From the NCBI GenBank assembly GCA_032622095.1, contig CP136064.1, positions 255,791,863 through 255,855,862 on the forward strand: 64,000 nt of DNA, in the 5' to 3' direction. Positions 52,080-63,513 of this stretch are shown in pieces (position 1 is the first letter of the stretch; each line of letters opens with the position of its first letter). The translations under genes and the position numbers were made by a program. The stretch comes from Siphonodentalium dalli (taxonomy: Eukaryota; Mollusca; Scaphopoda; Gadilida; Siphonodentaliidae). The notes under the pieces were generated by a model, which was not told the origin of the DNA, did no database searches, and saw only the letters and a program-made list of their open reading frames with translations.

Positions 52080-52493
52080 TCCAATAAGTAGATTTATTGA
52101 TCTACAAGTGCTCTTCCCCATGGGCGTAGAAATCATGACTTTGAAATATAATCAATATCCCAACCAGGTGCGCATAAATACCATACACCTGTCAGGAAAA
52201 ACAAATGTTTTATTTAATCTCCTCATCAGATAAGCTTATGATTATGAATCAGTAGTGGATACTGGCTTGAGTTTATCATTTAAATATTAGCCTGCTGTTG
52301 CAAGCAAATATATGAAAACTGTTCAATTACTTTTAAAGCTATCAGAATGACTGAATGATTTGATGTGGAGCTCCCAAGTATGTTACTAAACTTAAAATCT
52401 TGTTTTATTGGCTGTTATTGAATAATTTCCAATTTTATTTTCTGAAATACCACCCCTAGATTACAAGTGTACGCTACAATTATTTATCTGTCT
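52080..52493. other. Spacer without recognised features
   Basis: About 410 bp, A/T-rich, no family words. Confidence 0.35.
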
Positions 52494-52597
52494 ATTCCCG
52501 TAGAGATCATATTCCACCAGTTCAAAATCTGGCAACTTTTTTATGTTCTAATGGGGAATTTTGTGAACAATGAAAAATAACGCAAGTAATATATTTA
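52494..52597. mobile_element. Family G left-arm fragment
   Basis: CCCGTAGAGATCATATTCCA, CAGTTCAAAATCTGG, AATAACGCAAGTAATATATT match the left arm of G; interrupted where the following hairpin begins. Confidence 0.7.
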
Positions 52598-52726
52598 TAC
52601 AGCATGTGCTTTCTTGTACTTGTCCAGGTTGTGGTGAAAACTCATATGGGACTCGATGCTACTCGTCCTGTCCAATATGACTTTTCACCACAACCTGGAC
52701 TCCTACAAGAAAAACGCATACTGTAC
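52598..52726. repeat. Foldback of about 45-bp arms
   Basis: CAGCATGTGCTTTCTTGTAC..TGTCCAGGTTGTGGTGAAAA faces TTTTCACCACAACCTGGACT..CCTACAAGAAAAACGCATACTG around an asymmetric 40-bp loop. It sits at the point where the G fragment stops. Confidence 0.75.
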
Positions 52727-52804
52727 ACAACATTGTATAATAACTTTATACTGTTACAGTGGAATTACTGATAAAAGTCCAATTAATCTACATGTAATAA
52801 TAAC

Positions 52805-53667
52805 AGTGTAATCATATATTGATGGTGTAACGTGGTGGGGTAATTATATTGATGGTGTAATGTGGTGGGGTAATCATATAGTGATGATGTAACGTGGTGG
52901 GTTAATCATATATTGATGGTGTAACATGGTGGGTTAATCATATATTGATGGTGTAATGTGGTGGGGTAATCATATATTGATGTTGTAACGTGTTGGGGTA
53001 ATCATATATTGATATTGTAACGTGTTGGGGTAATCATATATTGATGGTGTAACGTGGTGGGGCAATTATATTGATGGTGTAATGTGGTGGGGTAATCACA
53101 TATTGATGGTGTAACATGGTGGGGTAATCATATATTGATGGTGTAACGTGGTGGGGTAATTATATTGATGGTGTAACGTGGTGGGGTAATCATATATTGA
53201 TGGTGTAACATGGTGGGGTAATTATATATTGATGGTGTAACATGGTGGGGTAATCATATAGTGATGGTGTAACATGGTGGGGTAATCATATAGTGATGGT
53301 GTAACTTGGTGGGGTAATCATATAGTGATGGTGTAATGTGGTGGGGTAATCATATATTGATGGTGTAACATGGTGGGGTAATCATATAGTGATGGTGTAA
53401 CATGGTGGGGTAATCATATATTGATGGTGTAACGTGGTGGGGTAATCATATATTGATGGTGTAATGTGATGGGGTAATCATATATTGATGGTGTAATGTG
53501 GTGGGGTAATCATATATTGATGGTGTAACGTGGTGGGGTAATCATGTATTGATGGTGTAACATGGTGGGGTAATTATATAGTGATGGTGTAACATGGTGG
53601 GGTATTCATATATTGATGGTGTACTGTGGCGTGGTAATCATATATTGATGGAGTAACGTGGTGGGGT
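52805..53667. repeat. Minisatellite K, 32-bp unit, about 27 copies
   Basis: The unit is ATCATATATTGATGGTGTAA then CGTGGTGGGGTA; common variants are CATGG/CGTGG/TGTGG and ATAGTGATGG. Some units lack 3-4 bp (AATTATATTGATGG). Contains GGTGGGG every 32 bp on one strand. Confidence 0.93.
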
Positions 53668-54619
53668 TCCTGACTATTAATCTCCTGTCGTGGTATTGTG
53701 GACTATTGTTACAAATAAAATATTGTAGATCTTGCGAAATGTATATAACTATTGTATTCTGTGATTCTGGAGTTCTTGGAAGATGGAATCTGTGTTTTGG
53801 GCTTAGAGCTCGACACGAAGGCCAATATGATAATACGTATTGGAAAAATTATTACAAGCGCCGAAAAGCGGTGGTCTGTTGGCCTACGCATATGTTCTGA
53901 ATTTTTAAATTGGTAAAACTCAACTATGTACGACGGTCCCATCTTTTACTGAAACTACCGGTATGGGACAATCATGAAACTTAAAAGTTTTAACTTCATA
54001 CGTATATGCATTTTCCTTATGATGGTGCATGATTCTACGATACTGGTACGCATACGCTTGTCATATAGTATACTTATAATTTCTAAATTTCAAAACACCA
54101 AGCATACTTCTGTTATGCTCCTGTTTTTCATTTATCTGACTACTAAATTGTCCAAGTGGCACTTCGGAATGTGTACCTAGATTTTATATACCTTTAACAT
54201 GTTGCCGAAGACACTGGTTTACCCCTGTATTCTGCGGTGTTCCCAGCCCCCCTGGATCTCTATATCTTTACAACACAAAGGCCTATATGATAATCGGTAT
54301 TGGAAAAATTATTTTGTGAGCCTGTGGATTACCAAGTTAACAGACAAATCTTTTAAATCAATCAATCAATCATGTTTATTTGTACGGTACACCATATATG
54401 GTCAAATGTACATGAACACAGAATAACAAGACAAAATGGACGGATTACAAAAGACAAAGTTAAGTAATAACAATGATATATGGTGGTATACGATGAGAGA
54501 TGGCAATATACATATGTTGTTACTTGTACCGGTATATGCCTCCCATAAGTTGTGATACTATATGAAGATGGATGGCAAATATACCATTCAGATTTGAAAC
54601 TGACAACACTGGCATGGTC
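53668..54619. other. Low-repeat stretch with one short duplication
   Basis: Two related pieces: GAAGGCCAATATGATAATAC..GTATTGGAAAAATTATT (53817-53852) and AAAGGCCTATATGATAATCG..GTATTGGAAAAATTATT (54279-54314). A (AATC)n run followed by ATGTTTATTTGTAC at 54358 resembles a retroelement tail. No gene supported. Confidence 0.45.
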
Positions 54620-54826
54620 TCAAGTCGAAGAATCTTTGTTAATTCTTTTTAGTTGTACTCGATTTAGGAGTTCGTTACTCGGTTGCCAAACCCCTTTCTT
54701 TTTAAATCCACAGTGGACGAAGTGTGCCAGAGCCCGCATAGTTTTTAAGTCGCGGCTGGTCATTATTTGTTTAAATAGCTTCTCGTTGGGGATGTTTAAC
54801 AGATTGGGAGATAAGTTTAAAAAATG
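54620..54826 (-). pseudogene. Possible LINE C-terminal tail fragment
   Basis: The minus strand reads about 68 codons ending in TGA: LLNIPNEKLFKQIMTSRDLK, TMRALAHFVHCGFKKK, GVWQPSNELL and a short basic end. The pattern 'LFxxIMTSxDxxTxxALAxFVxxxFK' close to a stop resembles, from memory, the extreme C-terminus of the same LINE-type proteins as the 8746-9176 relic, whose tail reads GLLSPDTAHKTILICEFI. No upstream domain on this strand. Tentative. Confidence 0.4.
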
Positions 54827-54839
54827 GTATTTTTAATTG

Positions 54840-55570
54840 AATGACAGATTAAGTAGAACTACATCAACTATCATAATGATAGGCTGCTATGGGTTTCGTG
54901 TAGGTTTATGTGACTATTATTCATTACCGGTAAATGTCTCAAAGATAGCCTTCAACTACATGTAGCTTAACAAAATCCAAAACAGTTAACATTATTTGGC
55001 TGCATGTGCATGTACATGTACATTGTAAATGACTCAAACGATTCGCCAAAAGTCTTAACAAAGTTAGTCAATGACAGGGGTGACACTCCATAACCCCACA
55101 AATCTTGAAGTATGCCCGTTCTGGGTCTTAATAAATAAATTAAGTCACCGATTCTTTCATAAACTAGAAAATCTATGCACAGTTCAATCGGTGGACTTGC
55201 TGAGGTAACTTACTTTAATTCTACTGCATGGACGCTGCCGCAACTACAGATCTAATAAATGCGAGTAACTGTAATATGGCATCTATTATCCACAAATACA
55301 CATATCTGGTTGTGGTTTGAGCATATCCTGTACCACCCCAGTGCTATCAAGCTCTTTGCTTGCCATAGATTATTTTCACAGGTTTTATATCTGTGGCCAG
55401 AACTCACCCCTTCTTATGAAATACAGATCCAACATTTTGACACGTGCAAATTTAAAAGTGTGTCTAACTATATAGATTTCATGTTGGAGAGTAACATATG
55501 TCAGCGTTATATCTTCCCCAGCCTGAACTAATCACAGGCTCTTTATTTGCATACTGCTAAGTGTTGAAGC
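54840..55570. other. Unassigned sequence
   Basis: The open frame 55259-55531 (90 residues) has no recognisable motif. No repeat family words. Confidence 0.35.
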
Positions 55571-56012
55571 CAAGCCTGCAAATAGGGTGTCTGTCATTTG
55601 CAGAATGAGGTCCCCAGAGGGTGAATTTAGTGATGCTATTCTGCACAGTGGGCTAGCATCACCAAATTCACCCTCTGGAGACCTCATTCTGCTTATGCCT
55701 CATCTTCTGGGAAGTATCTATAGTCTCATATTAACATTGTTTTTAGTTATGTTTTCCCTTCTGAGAAGTTTCTATATCCCCTAATTTGCAGAAGATAAAA
55801 TGTATAATCGAGGTGCCCAATGGGTGAACATCATCAACTTCAACAGGGGAACTTCTCATCCTAGGTCTACCATAGCAGTTGAGGGACTAAGCAGAATGAG
55901 GTCCCCAGAGGGTGAATTTGGTGATGCTAGCCCGCTATGCGGGGTAGCATCACTAAATTCACCCTCTGGGGACCTCATTCTGCAAATGACAGACATGCTA
56001 TTTGCAGGCTTG
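55571..56012. mobile_element. Family E full element with perfect 8-bp TSD
   Basis: 442 bp: CAAGCCTGCAAATAGGGTGT to ATGCTATTTGCAGGCTTG, flanked by GTTGAAGC at 55563-55570 and 56013-56020. Both palindromes are nearly perfect around GGTGATGCTAGCCCGCTATG and similar cores. Best reference copy of the family. Confidence 0.93.
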
Positions 56013-56020
56013 GTTGAAGC

Positions 56021-56546
56021 TACATTCTCAGTAGGCTTTTCATTTGTGTCTGACTCATTCAATGCCTCTATACTCATAGCTGTAACTAGTATTTGCAAGT
56101 AATTGGAAAATGCCAAGTGATCTCTTTATTAACTGATTGATTGCTATTTTATATATTCACTTGTGGTTATTGATATATGAAAGAGGTGGTGTTATTTATC
56201 ATAAAATGGATCTTAGCTTAGGTCGTTAGGTTTTTAATTACTCAAGATTCAGTAATTAGGGTTTATTTGTCATTTAGGAGAAACAGTATCATTTGCTTGC
56301 ACTGAAGTTGTCATTTCATCAGACAGAAGCTAATACATGTTATTCAGGCCTGCTTGCACGTACTATTTAAAAACAAATATTAGAACCGTTTCAACTTAGT
56401 TACTGAAATTATTCTTGCAATATCAATGTCAAATTTTAATACTTATGTATTTGATAGAGAATAGTGTTCGGGATAGGCACTCAAACAATCCAGAAGAAAG
56501 AGCATTGAACTTTTAAATAAATAACACGTTTTAGTCAGTCAGTCTG
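56021..56546. other. Spacer without recognised features
   Basis: About 520 bp; none of the known family words. Confidence 0.35.
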
Positions 56547-56669
56547 AGATTTAGTCGGAAATATGGCTTGTTGCCATTCATCGGAAAGCTCTCATATTTC
56601 CAACTAAATCCTGAAAAATTACCCATAATTTTGCTGTGGTTAAGGAGTCGATTATTTAGAGCATTACTG
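56547..56669. mobile_element. Family A MITE, left terminus and centre deleted
   Basis: Starts inside the left arm (GATTTAGTCGGAAATATGGC), centre shortened to GGAAAGCTCTCATATTTCCA, right arm complete to GAGCATTACTG with TA after it. Confidence 0.82.
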
Positions 56670-56750
56670 TATTTATTTATTATGGAGACCTGAGCTGTTC
56701 TCAGGGAGAATTCATGAAGTCTGAAATGAACAAGTTCATGCCCCACACCG

Positions 56751-56777
56751 CCCCCCCCCCCCCCCCCCCCCCCCCCC
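56751..56777. repeat. Poly-C tract (27 C)
   Basis: 27 C, one G, then CC. On the minus strand a poly-G tract able to form quadruplexes; an assembly-sensitive site. Confidence 0.85.
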
Positions 56778-57005
56778 GCCTCAGTTTAGAGAGTAAACAT
56801 TGCTGCAGGGTATGTAATTCTATAGATAAATTCTTTTGCTAAATCTACATGTACATGTATGATGGTCCAATATCGTAAGTGAATGGATGAAACCTGTTTT
56901 ATGTGTGTATCCTTTCACTCAGTCTATTGCTTGAAGCCCCATGGTGGTCTGAATATGAGAAATACTTTTAGGTGGACTTGATATGCCACAAAAAGAACTA
57001 CTTAA

Positions 57006-57430
57006 CCCTTTACCCAACAAACCGGCCAAAAATGCCCAAATAAAGCTTCAACAGCCTAAAATATCTTCGGTCTGTCTCAATAACACCATACAAATATGGA
57101 TATCATTGGAACCGGTTCATTGACCACATTGTGATGGTTACAGTTATGCCCTGTGCCAATGCATTCTCTTATATATGCGAGTCGACCATAGGTCGCCTCG
57201 CATATATAAGAGAATGCATTGACCTTAACACTTTTTTTTAACACTTTTTACCATTTTTTTGCTTACATTCTTTAACAATTTTTATAATATTTTTCTACAT
57301 TCTTTGACAATTTTATCATTTTTAATATGTGTTAAGCCAATGCATTCTCTTATATATGCGAGGCGACCTATGGTCGACTCGCATATATAAGAGAATGCAT
57401 TGGCAGAGGGCCCTTCTGTTGGGTAAAGGG
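57006..57430. mobile_element. Family B TTAA element, copy 5
   Basis: TTAA at 57002-57005 and 57431-57434; CCCTTTACCCAACAAACCGG to GTTGGGTAAAGGG. Two 69-bp palindromes; the A/T spacer carries an extra CATTCTTTAACAATTTTTAT/CATTCTTTGACAATTTTAT duplication, making it 425 bp. Several substitutions, so an older copy. Confidence 0.9.
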
Positions 57431-57434
57431 TTAA

Positions 57435-58315
57435 ACTGAAAATACCGGTATCTGGGAAATATCTAAATTTGGTGAGTTTTGTCAAGAGTATGTAATGTCT
57501 ATAAATTATAATGGTAGTTCATGTGTTTATCAACATATTATTGTAGATCGATATTTCATGAATGTATTTGCGCTGTTTTATTACTCCTTCAAATGAGCTC
57601 TGTCCATGTAAATGTGGTGACAGTAAGAGGGTGAATGCACAGACCCCTACTGGGTGTTTTGTTTTAAATGTTTTTGAAGGTATTTTCGCCTCTGTTGATA
57701 CACTTTTCACTACAATCTATACCATAGTACTTGGTGGCTTTAAGAAATAGCTTAACTGTTTGTGATGTTGGTATTTGTATTGAATGTCACTGAGTTGTAA
57801 AACAGGACTAAAGAAATAAATATGTATCACACATCATTATCTCCACTATCTCTGTTAACTCCTGCGGGGCCACTGTCTACCTGCTATTGACAGTAGAACA
57901 AAACCAATATTATCCTATTGTTAGAGATTCACATGTAAGGCCAATATAAAAAAACTCATATATTCCCATCCCACCCACCCTATTTTTGGTCTATCTTAGG
58001 GATGGGAAATACAACTGATGCACTGGTGAATCAATATACAGAATGCTGAGATACATGTATCGTATCGGGTCATATAATATTGTGTAATGTGAAACAATTT
58101 TTTAAACTTCACGCACGGCTTTCTCGTATTAATCATCAAATTTATGTTGTACCATAAACGTTTCAGAGCAAAGAAAGCTGTAGATGTTCTTCCCATTTGA
58201 ACTGACACAAATTAAATAATTTATCGAAAAATATATGACAAAAGAAAACACTTACTTTCCATTCTACAATATCATTTAATTTGTTCAGTTTCCGCATTTG
58301 TATGTTTTTCAATAC
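57435..58315. other. Low-repeat stretch
   Basis: Overlapping open frames on both strands at 57519-57750 (about 62 residues) lack recognisable features. No repeat family. Confidence 0.35.
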
Positions 58316-58768
58316 CAAGCCTGCAAATAGGGTGTCTTGTCATTTGCAGAATGAGGTACCCAGAGGGTGAAATTAGTGATGCTATCCCACATAGTGGGCT
58401 AGCATAAACAAATTCACCCTCTGGAGACCTCATTCTGCTTAAGCCTCATCTTCTGGGAAGTATCTATAGTCTCATATTAACATTGTTTTTAGTTATGTTT
58501 TCCCTTCTGAGAAGTTTCTATATCCCCTAATTTGCAGAAGATAAAATGCATAATTGAGGTGCCCAATGGGTGAACATCATCAACTTCAACAGGGGAACTT
58601 AAATGCAATCTCATCCTAGGTCTACCATAGCCATTGAGGGACTGAGCAGAATGAGGTCCCCAGAGGGTGAATTTGGTGATGCTAGCCTGCTATGCGGGAT
58701 AGCATCACTAAATTCACCCTCTGGGGATCTCATTCTGCATATGACAAGACACGCTATTTGCAGGCTTG
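58316..58768. mobile_element. Family E full element
   Basis: CAAGCCTGCAAATAGGGTGT to ACGCTATTTGCAGGCTTG (453 bp), flanks TTCAATAC and TTTGATAC (6 of 8). The interior is almost identical to 55571-56012, including AGGTGCCCAATGGGTGAACA, so the two share a recent source. Confidence 0.9.
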
Positions 58769-58787
58769 TTTGATACATGTACAATGT

Positions 58788-59036
58788 ACCTCTTACCAGA
58801 TCATGTATAGATACATGTACCTCTTACCAGATCATGTATAGATACATGTACCTCTTACCAGATCATGTATAGATACATGTACCTCTTACCAGATCATGTA
58901 TAGATACATGTACCTCTTACCAGATCATGTATAAATACATGTACCTCTTACCAGATCATGTATAGATACATGTACCTCTTACCAGATCATGTATAGATAC
59001 ATGTACCTCTTACCAGATCATGTATAGATACATGTA
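58788..59036. repeat. Minisatellite L, 31-bp unit, 8 copies
   Basis: The unit is AGATACATGTACCTCTTACC then AGATCATGTAT; only one substitution (58933, TAAATA) was noticed. Begins at the edge of the preceding E element's flank. Confidence 0.95.
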
Positions 59037-59592
59037 ATTATAGGGTTTGAATGAGCCATGTCCATTAATTAATCACTCAAATTTGACTGGATTGGCAGAA
59101 ATTTTAGAAAAATATCACCCAATAATTTAGGTCACATGAGTTCTGTATATTAAATGTGACTATAGAAAGAAGTGTATACCATAAAACTCTATAACCTTGA
59201 ATATACAGACGGGAACAGTTGAGATATGAAATCTTGCCTTGAAGCACAGAAGCGGACTTGACGTAAGTGATTTTGCTAGCAATGGTTGTAGAGCAGTGTG
59301 TACTGAAGCTGTGTGCTTCATTTTATGGGTCCATATAATTTATGAACTGCTGTTATAACCTATTTGGTGAAGGGTTTCAAATTTGTATAATCTGTTTAAA
59401 CATACCGGCGACCTTGGCGGTGGGTATAGCTGTTAAAATAGTTGCATCCGCTAAAACCGCCATAGACAGAATTTCACAGAAAGAATATTATATAATAGAC
59501 AGATATGTGTTGTTCTTATACCAATCAAATTAATATTTTGCATGTTGTTGTCACATTTGTATGCTTTGCTATGTAAACAAACACCAAAAACA
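59037..59592. other. Spacer without recognised features
   Basis: The open frame 59342-59533 (63 residues) has no known motif. No repeat family. Confidence 0.35.
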
Positions 59593-59596
59593 TTAA

Positions 59597-59839
59597 CCCT
59601 TTGAGTGCCAGGTCCGATTTTTGTATCAACCCATATACCCTGTGCCAATGCATTCTCTTATATATGCGAGTCGACCATAGGTCGCCTCGCATATATAAGA
59701 GAATGCATTGGCCTAACCATTTTTTTTTTTTTTTTTTTTTTACAATTTTTTACAATTTTAATAATTTATTCTTATATTCTTTAACAGACTTATTTTGTAG
59801 GTTTAGGGCCGATGAGATCGGCCCCTGGCACTCAAAGGG
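59597..59839. mobile_element. Family C TTAA element with poly-T
   Basis: CCCTTTGAGTGCCAGGTCCG to CCCCTGGCACTCAAAGGG with TTAA at 59593-59596 and 59840-59843. One 69-bp palindrome (59643-59712), about 24 T, then GGGCCGATGAGATCGG. The matching TTGAGTG/CACTCAA change in both termini marks a subfamily or arm conversion. Confidence 0.9.
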
Positions 59840-59843
59840 TTAA

Positions 59844-60257
59844 AGAACCATTTGTTTATAGACAAGCACTCGGAACTACCAGATCGTCCAATGAAATGTT
59901 GTAGTATTTGAGTTGTAATTTGTAGACGTACCAAATTAGGGGTTTTACAACTGGCGTATAATGCGCGCAAATCTAAATCAGGAAATGATGCAATATCGTG
60001 ACTCTGCTTATAAACAATCCACTGCTCTTAATTGCAAGAAACTAAACAACACGACCTATATTTTCTCTGACACAAAGCGTGTTATGTGAATAATATCGCA
60101 TTCATATCATCATTATGCTATACTATTAGTATATTCTTGATGTAATATCATACCGGTGTATGTTTAAATGTATAAATTATGATAATGTACCCTTAGTTGT
60201 ATTTTCATATTAAATGCTGACGAGAGTCCGAGAACTTCAAATAGGTGTGCACTGTTG
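59844..60257. other. Spacer without recognised features
   Basis: About 410 bp of unassigned DNA. Confidence 0.35.
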
Positions 60258-60620
60258 CAAGCCTGCAAAGACCCAGAGGGTGAATTTAGTGTCGCTGTCC
60301 CACACAATCGCTAGCATCACCAAATTCACCCTCTGGGAACCTCATTCTGCTTAGGCCTCAACTGCTATGGGAGACCTAGGATCAGATTGAATTTCCCCAG
60401 TTGAAGTTGGTGATGTTCACCCATTAGTCATCTCAATTATGCATTTTATCTTTGGCATTTTAGGGGATATAGAAACTTCCCAGAAGGGAAAAAGTAAGTA
60501 AAACAATGTTAATTTGAGACTATGGATACTTCCCAGAAGATGAGGCCTAAGCAGAATGAGTCCCCAGATGGTGGATTTGGTGATGCTAGCCTGTTGTGTG
60601 GGATAGCATCACTAATTTTT
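60258..60620. mobile_element. Family E element, right-truncated
   Basis: CAAGCCTGCAAAGACCCAGA (first arm shortened), full interior, then a second palindrome that stops at GGATAGCATCACTAATTTTT. Confidence 0.82.
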
Positions 60621-60674
60621 AAATTTTGTCTGAGATTCATTTGCTTCTGGAATCGTTCTCAGACCACTGATCGT

Positions 60675-61128
60675 CAAGTCTGCAAATAGCATGTTTGTCA
60701 TTTGCAGAATGAGGTCCCCAGAGGGTGAATTTAGTGATGCTATCCCGCATAGCGGGCTAGCATCACCAAATTCACCATCTGGCTACCTCATTCTGCAGGG
60801 TCCCTCAACTGCTATGGTAGATCTAGGATGAGATTGAAGTTCCCCTGTTGAAGTTGATGATGTTCACCCATTGGGTATCTCGATTATGCATTTTATCTTC
60901 TGCAAATTAGGGGATATAGAAACTTCTCAGAAGGGAAATCATAACTAAAAACAATGTTAATTTGAGACTATAGATACTTCCCAGAAGATGAGGCTTAAGG
61001 AAGATAAGCAGAATGAGATCTCCAGAGGGTGAATTTGTTTATGCTAGCCCACTGTGCGGGATAGCATCACTAAATTCACCCTCTGGGGACTCATTCTGCA
61101 AATGACAGACACACTACTTGCAGGCTTG
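60675..61128. mobile_element. Family E full element with perfect 8-bp TSD
   Basis: CAAGTCTGCAAATAGCATGT to ACACTACTTGCAGGCTTG (454 bp), flanked by CTGATCGT at 60667-60674 and 61129-61136. Two palindromes; interior in the opposite orientation to 55571-56012. Confidence 0.93.
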
Positions 61129-61214
61129 CTGATCGTGGCATCGATGGTTGATTCATGATGCTCATGATCAGCTCATCGTATTGGGAATGCAGATGGCGAC
61201 ACAAAGTCTGACCG

Positions 61215-61296
61215 ATACTATGTCGGATTTTAACCCTCAACGCATCGAAGGTGTAGCTCAGAGGTCGGCCCACAAACCAACTGAGCTATATATCCA
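61215..61296 (-). ncRNA. tRNA-like pseudogene or SINE head
   Basis: The minus strand has TAGCTCAGTTGG (61277-61288), a perfect match to the A-box consensus TRGCNNAGYNGG. About 41 bp further is GGTTAAAATCC (61225-61235), a 9-of-11 match to the B box GGTTCGANTCC. The acceptor ends do not pair well (GTGGATA against the region after the T-arm), so it is not an intact tRNA. More likely a tRNA-derived relic. Confidence 0.35.
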
Positions 61297-62168
61297 CTCT
61301 CTTCTCAAGTTGTATTCAGCCCCTATAATATCTACAATGCCTGTATCAAGTACTTTATCAATTGTATCTGTTGGATAAGTAACCAATATGTTTGGCACGG
61401 AATGTTTTTCTTGTAACAGGATCATATGAGGCATCTTTAACGATATCTACTGGTATTAGAATAGTATTGTAAGAAATATTTTGGCAGTACATGTATATCA
61501 GAATGTTGTTGTTACTGATGATACAGGGACCATTGTTTGAATCAGATGGGGTATCTTTACAGAGGTATTATTTCAATGAATTAAATTGATAAGTGAGTTA
61601 GTACCCAGGCACTGTGGATGCATTGGTCATTGTCGCATGGTATCGTGCTGATTCGTGCAAAAAGACAGGATCTCTTAAATATGCAAAAAGACACCCAGGA
61701 TCTCTTAAACTTGCAAAATGACACCCAGCATATCAAAATCTTATAAAAAAAACGTGATTTTTGATTAGCCATTTGCTTATTATTATTATTACAGATATTT
61801 GTTTCGATCGCAGTGGAATTTTAACAAAATTGAATGGGCATTTAGTCCGCTTTGAGTTTGACTGACACCGCAGTTCTGTATCCTTGAATCGACTTTGAGA
61901 TGCTGGGTGTCTTTTTGCACGAAACCATGTGACAATGACCAATTCAGCGGCACTTTGCCCACTCTAAAAATCAGCTTTCAACTAATATTACCTGATCGTA
62001 ACATTTCAGAAAACAATGTCTGTACTACGCACAATTGTAAATATTTACTCCTTCTCACCTACATACGACCAGCAATGATTCCTCCTTTGAGAGTGACTGC
62101 ATATGTATATGTATTTACATACTATGTAGTAGCCCGTATGTGTTTCATATCCCAATAAAACAATAACC
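61297..62168. other. Unassigned sequence
   Basis: A short duplication (AAAAAGACA..CAGGATCTCTTAAA at 61658-61720) and TTATTATTATTACAG at about 61777-61791 (splice-acceptor-like). No gene supported. Confidence 0.35.
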
Positions 62169-62502
62169 GATGGGACCTCATTCTGCTTAGGCATCACGGA
62201 AGTATCTATATTCTCAAATTAACATTGTTTTTAGTTACTATTTCCCTTCTGGGAAGTTTCTATATCCTCAAATTTGCAGAATATGAAATGCATAATTGAG
62301 GTGACTAATGGGTGAACATCACCAACTTCAACTGGGGAACTTATATCTGATCCTAGGTCTCCCATAGCAGTTGAGGCCTAAGCAAATTGAGATTACCAAG
62401 GGTGAATTTGGTGATGCTAGCTCGCCATGCGAAATAGCATCACTAAATTCACCCTCCGGGGACCTCATTCTGCAAATGACATACACACTATATGCAGGCT
62501 TG
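62169..62502. mobile_element. Family E element, left-truncated
   Basis: Starts in the first palindrome's second arm (GGGACCTCATTCTGCTTAGG), full interior in the 55571 orientation, second palindrome intact, ending ACACTATATGCAGGCTTG. Confidence 0.82.
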
Positions 62503-62869
62503 TCTATATCCCCATTCTATCACCTCAGTGGCTTGTTCTACATCACTTTAAGAGTAACTACTGATATTAGATAAGTAAGCAATATGTTTGGCAGTGTATC
62601 AGAATTGTGTTATGATCAGCACAATCGCCCAGGATCAATATTTTGTTGAAGTAATTTCATTTACGGAATCCGAGCTCGATTAATTTCCAATTTGCTGATG
62701 AAAACACCCAGTAATTGGCAGTCAGCACTGCCTCATCCTAACCTTAGGTATTAATTACTAACATTGAAGAAGCAGTCAGTCTTAAGTGAAACCTGAGATA
62801 TTGTTCAATATTAATGGCTGTCTTCAGGGAGGTACTAGTACTTAGAGGGTCTTGGAGTAGGAGGGGGCA
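62503..62869. other. Spacer without recognised features
   Basis: About 365 bp of unassigned DNA. Confidence 0.35.
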
Positions 62870-63090
62870 GGGACCAGCCTAGAGGTTTCTAATTGGGAAA
62901 AGTCACTTCTTCCTACTTGACTATTAGGGAGAAGTGGACCGTTGTCAAGGTGAAGTCATATAATGGCTCAAATTCAATTTACACCCCCAACATCATCAGT
63001 CTATGATTCTATAAGTATTAAGCAATACAAGAGTCAATTTATAAAAGCATTTTAGTGATTAAATACACCACTACACATGTATAATAAGAA
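62870..63090. repeat. Family I fragment, inverted
   Basis: CAGCCTAGAGGTTTCTAATT, GTCACTTCTTCCTACTTGAC, TAGGGAGAAGTGGACC, GATTCTATAAGTATTAAGCA: complement of the 41500-41640 order. Confidence 0.65.
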
Positions 63091-63136
63091 AATACTGTTT
63101 AAATATGCATCTGAACTAAATACTAATTGATGAGTA

Positions 63137-63311
63137 TGGTAATGTCGTAAGTAATCGACTCCTTAACCACAGAAGAATTATGGGTAACTTTTCAGGATTT
63201 AGTCGGAAATAAGGCTTGTTGCCATTCTTCCCGAGAGATTTTCGATGAATGGCAGCAAGCCATATTTCCGACTAAATCCTGAAAAGTCTCCCATTACTTG
63301 GGGCATTACTG
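63137..63311. mobile_element. Family A MITE with deletions
   Basis: TGGTAATGTCGTAAGTAATC (terminal C to T) to GGGCATTACTG, TA on both sides. The right arm lost ATTCTGCTGTGGTTAAGGAG. 175 bp. Confidence 0.83.
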
Positions 63312-63509
63312 TAGTTCCATTAGGAAATGTTCAACAAATAGCCTGCTGTATTTCCACCAATTAATGGGAATACTTCTGCATGTGTATTATTGTTCGACTG
63401 TCTGCTTATATTTCCTGAACATTCCTCCAGATAAATAATAGACCATTCCATTGTATGATTTTATAACTGAAAGTGAGAATCTATTTGGTAAAGGAAACTT
63501 AGAAAAGGT
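63312..63509. repeat. Family U fragment
   Basis: CCATTAGGAAATGTTCAACA and GATAAATAATAGACCATTCC match 18890 and 19310, in the same order and orientation. Confidence 0.5.
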
Positions 63510-63513
63510 TTAA

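Noticed and set aside
57519-57750. Possible small gene, about 62 codons on either strand
   Set aside because: Overlapping frames on both strands, no motif, and no promoter or splice context that favours one of them.
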